The translations under genes and the position numbers were made by a program. Of a DNA stretch of 64,000 nucleotides, positions 59,876 to 64,000 are shown in pieces. The notes under the pieces are model-generated. The model ran no database searches. It was given only the letters and a program-made list of their open reading frames with translations, and had not been told where the DNA came from. The stretch covers positions 10,762,501 to 10,826,500 of the forward strand of contig CM076142.1 of the NCBI GenBank assembly GCA_038025085.1, in the 5' to 3' direction. Numbering within the stretch: position 1 is the first letter of the stretch; every line of letters begins with the position of its first letter. Source of the DNA: Tetragonia tetragonoides (Eukaryota; Streptophyta; Magnoliopsida; Caryophyllales; Aizoaceae).

Positions 59876-60386
59876 TTTAATCCTTGTAAAACTACCATGG
59901 TCTTACTCTCATAAGTGGGAAGGTAAAGCCCCTTAAGAAAACCAATAAATTTCTCGAAAAATGGTTAAAGAAAATCCTTACTAGTTGCACAATGGAAATA
60001 AAAAGGGGAAGAGAAATTGGTGGTTGTTTATAGTTTATTATTAGGAGTTAGGACCCATATAACATGGTTAGAAAAAAAATGATTCATGCTGAATCTCATT
60101 CTTCCAGATATTGTTGGCCTTGCAACTGGTGACGAAAGAATAAAGCCTGGCTACTTATTCTATTCTTCTTTTTTGTTCGAATGTGGGGGTTACAGCCCGA
60201 AAGAAACAGACTGTAAACAATAATTCTAATTAATCCTTACTGAAAGTCTGATAGATGACTGAAGAGGAAATTAACCATGTTCATATGGAGGGGAAGAGAA
60301 AGAGGTGATTGGTGTCCCTAATGTGAAGAGTGCAAGGAGTAAGGACTAAGGAGGTATTTATATATGAGTTTAGATCCTTTACTGTT

Positions 60387-60595
60387 ACAGTAGGCAGAGG
60401 CGGAATTTGGCCAAAAAAATGGAAGGGCCAAGATTCGAACATTGTACCTACAGCATGGAATTTTAGTGATTCAACCAATATGCCAAAACCTTTATCATGC
60501 TATTTTATACAATAAAATAACAAAGTTCCATTTTTCTGGGTGGGGGGGGGGGCAGCCCAGTCAGGCCGTGTTGATGTTCCGCCACTGACGGTAGG
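60387..60595. mobile_element. hAT-type MITE
   Basis: 193 bp (60395-60587) from CAGAGGCGGAATTT to TGTTCCGCCACTG. It is flanked by 8-bp duplications ACAGTAGG (60387-60394) and ACGGTAGG (60588-60595), one mismatch. Its tips resemble those of the 46.6-kb MITE, so both may belong to related families. A poly-G run lies at 60542-60552. Confidence 0.78.
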
Positions 60596-61327
60596 GGATT
60601 TATTTTTCTTCTCTTTATCTCTCTTCTCCAACTTTCTAAATCTCTTGCAATTCAAAAAAGAGAAAGGCTAATTTTAGGCTGAGATTGCAAGGACTGCACC
60701 TTTATTGTTCTTGAAGAAACAATAAAAGATATATCCAGACTTTTTATATGTAACTATGTAAGAGAATTGAGATTACAATATGGCAATATCAAATCGAAAC
60801 TTAGGGATCGGGGTAGAACACATTTGATGCTTTGTCCACCAATTATGAGGCTTGTCATGAGTTTGATTCCGAAAAAAAGGAATGATCTGGTTTAGTAGTT
60901 TGTGCTGCTATTAAATTTTATAACACCTCTTTTTTTATTTTAAATCGATCTTGAGCAAGTATTGTATAAAATGTAAGGATTATCTATAATGAGCAGTGAC
61001 CTTTGTGTCACAAGTAATTGATGATCATCTCATGAAAATTACGGTAAGACAACCTACCCAAGATCAATTTTGAGGATTGATCTTTAAACACTGAAATCCA
61101 AAGAAAATGGTGGAATGAGTAAGTGACGTGTGTACAGGGACAACGTGGCAAAATGGTTGGGGGTTGACTCTTTTTCATAAGGTTGTTCAGGCAGACGTTC
61201 ATCTAATAAGCTAGCAAACCAAAAAAGAAAAAGAAAAAGAAAAGAAAAGAAACTCAACTCTCCCAAAACAGAAAGACAGGAATAGAGACCAAAAAAGCGT
61301 CCAAGTTCAAAATTAACCTTTCGCATC
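60596..61327. other. Upstream region of the SDI1-like gene
   Basis: No coding sequence. A GAGAC pentamer, the core of sulphur-responsive elements, lies at 61285-61289. Chance occurrence is common, so it is only suggestive. Confidence 0.4.
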
Positions 61328-61334
61328 TATATAA
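61328..61334 (+). promoter_or_regulatory. TATA box of SDI1-like gene
   Basis: TATATAA, 142 bp before the ATG and followed by a CT-rich leader (61345-61390). It fits a normal plant core promoter. Confidence 0.65.
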
Positions 61335-61475
61335 CGGTCACTTTTCTTCCCCTCTTTTCCCCCGATTTTCTCTCTCCATTACTCTCACACCCAATTCCTG
61401 TTTACACTTTCCCACTTCCAACACAACTCCAAAGCTCTCTAGCTAGGAGGAGAGAGAAAATTAAAATATAATAAA

Positions 61476-61564
61476 ATGGATATTAGAAGTATTAGTAATA
61501 GTAGTATTAGTTCAAGGAAGATGTTAATTAGCAGCTCACCAGTTTCACCAAATAGCAGAGCAGC

Positions 61565-61595
<31 letters not shown>

Positions 61596-62426
61596 GGAGA
61601 GAGAGATATGTTTCATGTTCTTCATAAAGTTCCCTCTGGTGATGGCCCTTATGTTCGTGCCAAACATGCTCAGGTAATTTAATTTGATTAAATTATCTTA
61701 TTTTAGTATTAAAAATTACTTTTGCCCTTTAAGCTATTTCATGTTAGTAGGCTAGTATATATACATAAATTAATAAATATATAATGAATTTGGATACATT
61801 TTGGAGATTTTTTGTACATGAGATAGTAGGTAGGAAAAAGGAACAATCTCAGGCATGATTAGTCATCAATTTTGATTATTAGTTCTTTTATTAGTCATGG
61901 ATTAATGTTAATAGTAGTTACTATAGTTTATGAAATACACTTATCATGATGTAACATCCAATTCTCCAATTGGGATAATCTAGTTTGAAGATCTTACTTC
62001 TTACTTAAGGACCTTGCCTAGGACCTTCTGAGATTTATTATTCCAGGTCCCAGGTTCGAGTCTTCTAAGAGTTATTGGAGGTTTTCCGGTTATTAACTTA
62101 AGGGTTTATGGAATTTGTCAAGCAAAGTTTGAATATCTGTACTATCTAAGGAAAAGAAAAAAATCTTGCCTAAGACGAATTTTGAAGAGGTCAAAATGTA
62201 TACAACGTTTTCATACTTATAAGTATAAGCGAGTGTCTAGGTCCCCACTCAAATTGAGACAATATCTTCCATAATGACCCATTACAAAGATTTTAAGGAG
62301 ATCGATTAAGAGCGTTTTTTCTTGAGGGTTGCTCCAAATTGCATCTCCATAATGTGTTACATATATAACTCAATGTTAGCAAATTTATGTTAAAGAAAAA
62401 AAAAAACGGTTGTTGATGAATAAGGT

Positions 62427-62463
<37 letters not shown>

Positions 62464-62989
62464 CTTAATTGTCCATTTTTTGGTGATAAATTCAGCTGGT
62501 TGAAAAGGATCCAGAGGCGGCGATAGTGTTGTTTTGGAAGGCAATAAATGCAGGGGATAGAGTAGATAGTGCCCTTAAAGACATGGCTGTGGTAATGAAA
62601 CAACTTGATAGAGCTGAAGAAGCTATTGAAGCTATCAAATCTTTTAGGGTCCGTTGTTCCAAAAATGCACAAGAGTCCCTTGATAACGTCCTCATTGACT
62701 TGTACAAGGTACTAGATCCTCTCCCTCGCTCAAATCTATCTTACATGTTACGTGATTTATCCCGTGCACATTCTAAGAATCGTGCTGGCGCCGAAATGAT
62801 TCTAATTATCGATTCGATGTTAAATTTGGGCAGAAATGTGGCAGAGTAGATGAACAAATAGAGCTTTTAAGACAAAAGCTAAGAATGATTTACCAAGGTG
62901 AAGCTTTCAATGGAAAAACAACCAAAACTGCAAGATCTCATGGCAAGAAGTTTCAAGTATCCATTAAACAAGAAACTTCTAGGATACTG
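61476..62989 (+). CDS. SDI1: SDI1/MS5-family TPR protein, first three exons (partial)
   Basis: Exons 61476-61673, 62496-62708, 62834-62989; phases 0, 189 residues so far. Arabidopsis SDI1 is about 306 residues. The next exon, expected to start GN(L)..AY, was not found up to 64000, so intron 3 exceeds 1 kb or the rest lies beyond the window. Matched blocks: FHVLHKVPSGDGPYVRAKHA, then AINAGDRVDSALKDMAVVMK, EEAIEAIKSFRVRCSKNAQ, KCGRVDEQIELL and QGEAFNGKTTKTARSHGKKF. These are TPR-type helices. SDI1 lowers glucosinolate production under sulphur shortage by binding MYB28; other family members (MS5/POLLENLESS3) act in meiosis, so the exact role is not fixed. Exon 1 has a variable Thr run from (CAA)n. 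Confidence 0.9.
62427..62463. repeat. Poly-T run before SDI1-like exon 2
   Basis: About 37 T in a row, 30 bp before the exon 2 acceptor. It may extend the polypyrimidine tract. Confidence 0.95.
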
Positions 62990-64000
62990 GTATGAATTCA
63001 TGCTTATTGCCACCCTCATTTTTAATGAATTACTATATCTATATATTTCATTTCTTTATATGCAATAAATATTGCTAGCTCAAGTTGCTATACCAACTTG
63101 AATTTGTCTTATATTGTTACTTGTCACTGTCAACTTATACAATAGACAAGTGCAAATCTTAGTCACAGGGAATTACATGTTGGATTTAATACTGTCTATA
63201 GTTGGTAGAATTTTCCTATAGGTTTCAACGATCCATCAGAAATCACAGTCCTTTTATTATCTAAAGAAAATCCAAACATATATGGTAATTGATTCAAAAG
63301 TTGTACACAGTACATATAACGATGAATTATCTTTTTGCCCATGAAAAATCATGGGCTACATATAAACCAAGGATGTTTCTTACATTACATGTGGAAACAT
63401 GATGAACACTTTTTAAAGATAGTGTTACTTCTAAATTCTAATGATGTGTTCAACACATTAACAATCATACAAGGCATTTCTCTCACTGGTCACTTGCGAC
63501 CTCGTCGCACTACATAATACATGCCCATGCTTAAGGCATCTTTGAATCCCCTATTCCCTTATATTACATTGGCCTTTATGTCTCATCTGAATAGTACCGT
63601 TTTATGCTTACATACCTCTAAAACCGGATACAAGGGAAGGGTGGGATAGGGAGGAATGGGTTGGACTAGTGGCCAAGATGGACTAGCCTATATTTGAAAA
63701 AGAGAAAATGTATAACAGAGTAATAACAGAAAATGGCACAATTATGTTTGTACTATACATACACTTATTTTTATGGAAAATTCGACAAAAATAATCCCAA
63801 GTTTGAGCGATCAAACAAAAATAATCCCAAGTTGGAAAGTGTACAAAAATAATTTCCCAAGTTGTCATTTTTGTCATAAAAATGGACCGTTAACTTAAAC
63901 GGTCTAATCTATTACTTAATTAACTCTAATTAAACTAAATCCTCATTTGAGACGTAATGAGATGTTCTCGTGGATTCGGGTCATGGTGTTGTGGGGTTAG
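62990..64000 (+). other. Intron 3 of SDI1-like gene, with repeat at the right end
   Basis: No exon recognised. From about 63770 the string AAAAATAATCCCAAGTT (or close) occurs three times (63788, 63817, 63845), then TTGTCATTTTTGTCATAAA. This resembles the end of a dispersed element whose other end lies beyond the window. Confidence 0.5.

Overview
The window is nuclear DNA of a flowering plant, most likely a eudicot. Genes are split by many GT-AG introns, the intergenic DNA is AT-rich, and all identifiable proteins are plant types. No species can be named safely from the sequence alone.

Gene layout, left to right: (1) 294-3233 (+), the last ten exons of a peroxisomal 3-ketoacyl-CoA thiolase (KAT2/PED1 type); its start lies off the left edge. 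(2) 4740-9680, a nearly complete Ty1-copia retrotransposon on the minus strand with paired LTRs, PBS, polypurine tract and a 5-bp target duplication. (3) 12148-15628 (-), a thioredoxin-fold spliceosomal protein (TXNL4B/DIM1-like). (4) 17397-21324 (-), LSM5. (5) About 22.7-37.4 kb, a transposon- and pseudogene-rich block. It holds an unknown small gene model, an RRM pseudogene cut in two by a nested ~4.7-kb insertion, a glycosyltransferase scrap, a Tourist-like MITE and Helitron-like termini. (6) 42284-43417 (+), a DUF1644 zinc-finger protein with a long leader region. (7) 48606-49984 (+), a conserved plant protein of unknown function. (8) 52129-56968 (+), an Alba-domain RGG-box RNA-binding protein. 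(9) 61476 to beyond 62989 (+), the first three exons of an SDI1/MS5-type TPR protein that continues off the right edge.

The spaces between genes carry well-delimited mobile elements whose target duplications are visible: a polyA-tailed tRNA-type SINE, a retroposed cDNA-like insert, a short CACTA element, two hAT MITEs, a MULE-like element with long inverted arms, a Tourist MITE and LTR pieces.

The genes do not form a pathway. The only functional proximity is TXNL4B-like next to LSM5, both linked to the U6/tri-snRNP and both on the minus strand, which is probably coincidence. I found no convincing new biological system. The most informative observations are the torn RRM gene, the bracketed glycosyltransferase scrap, the exon/intron-like tandem array at 26.3-26.7 kb, the inverted duplication between the LSM5 intron and 27 kb, and the 10.9-11.6 kb retrocopy of unknown parent.
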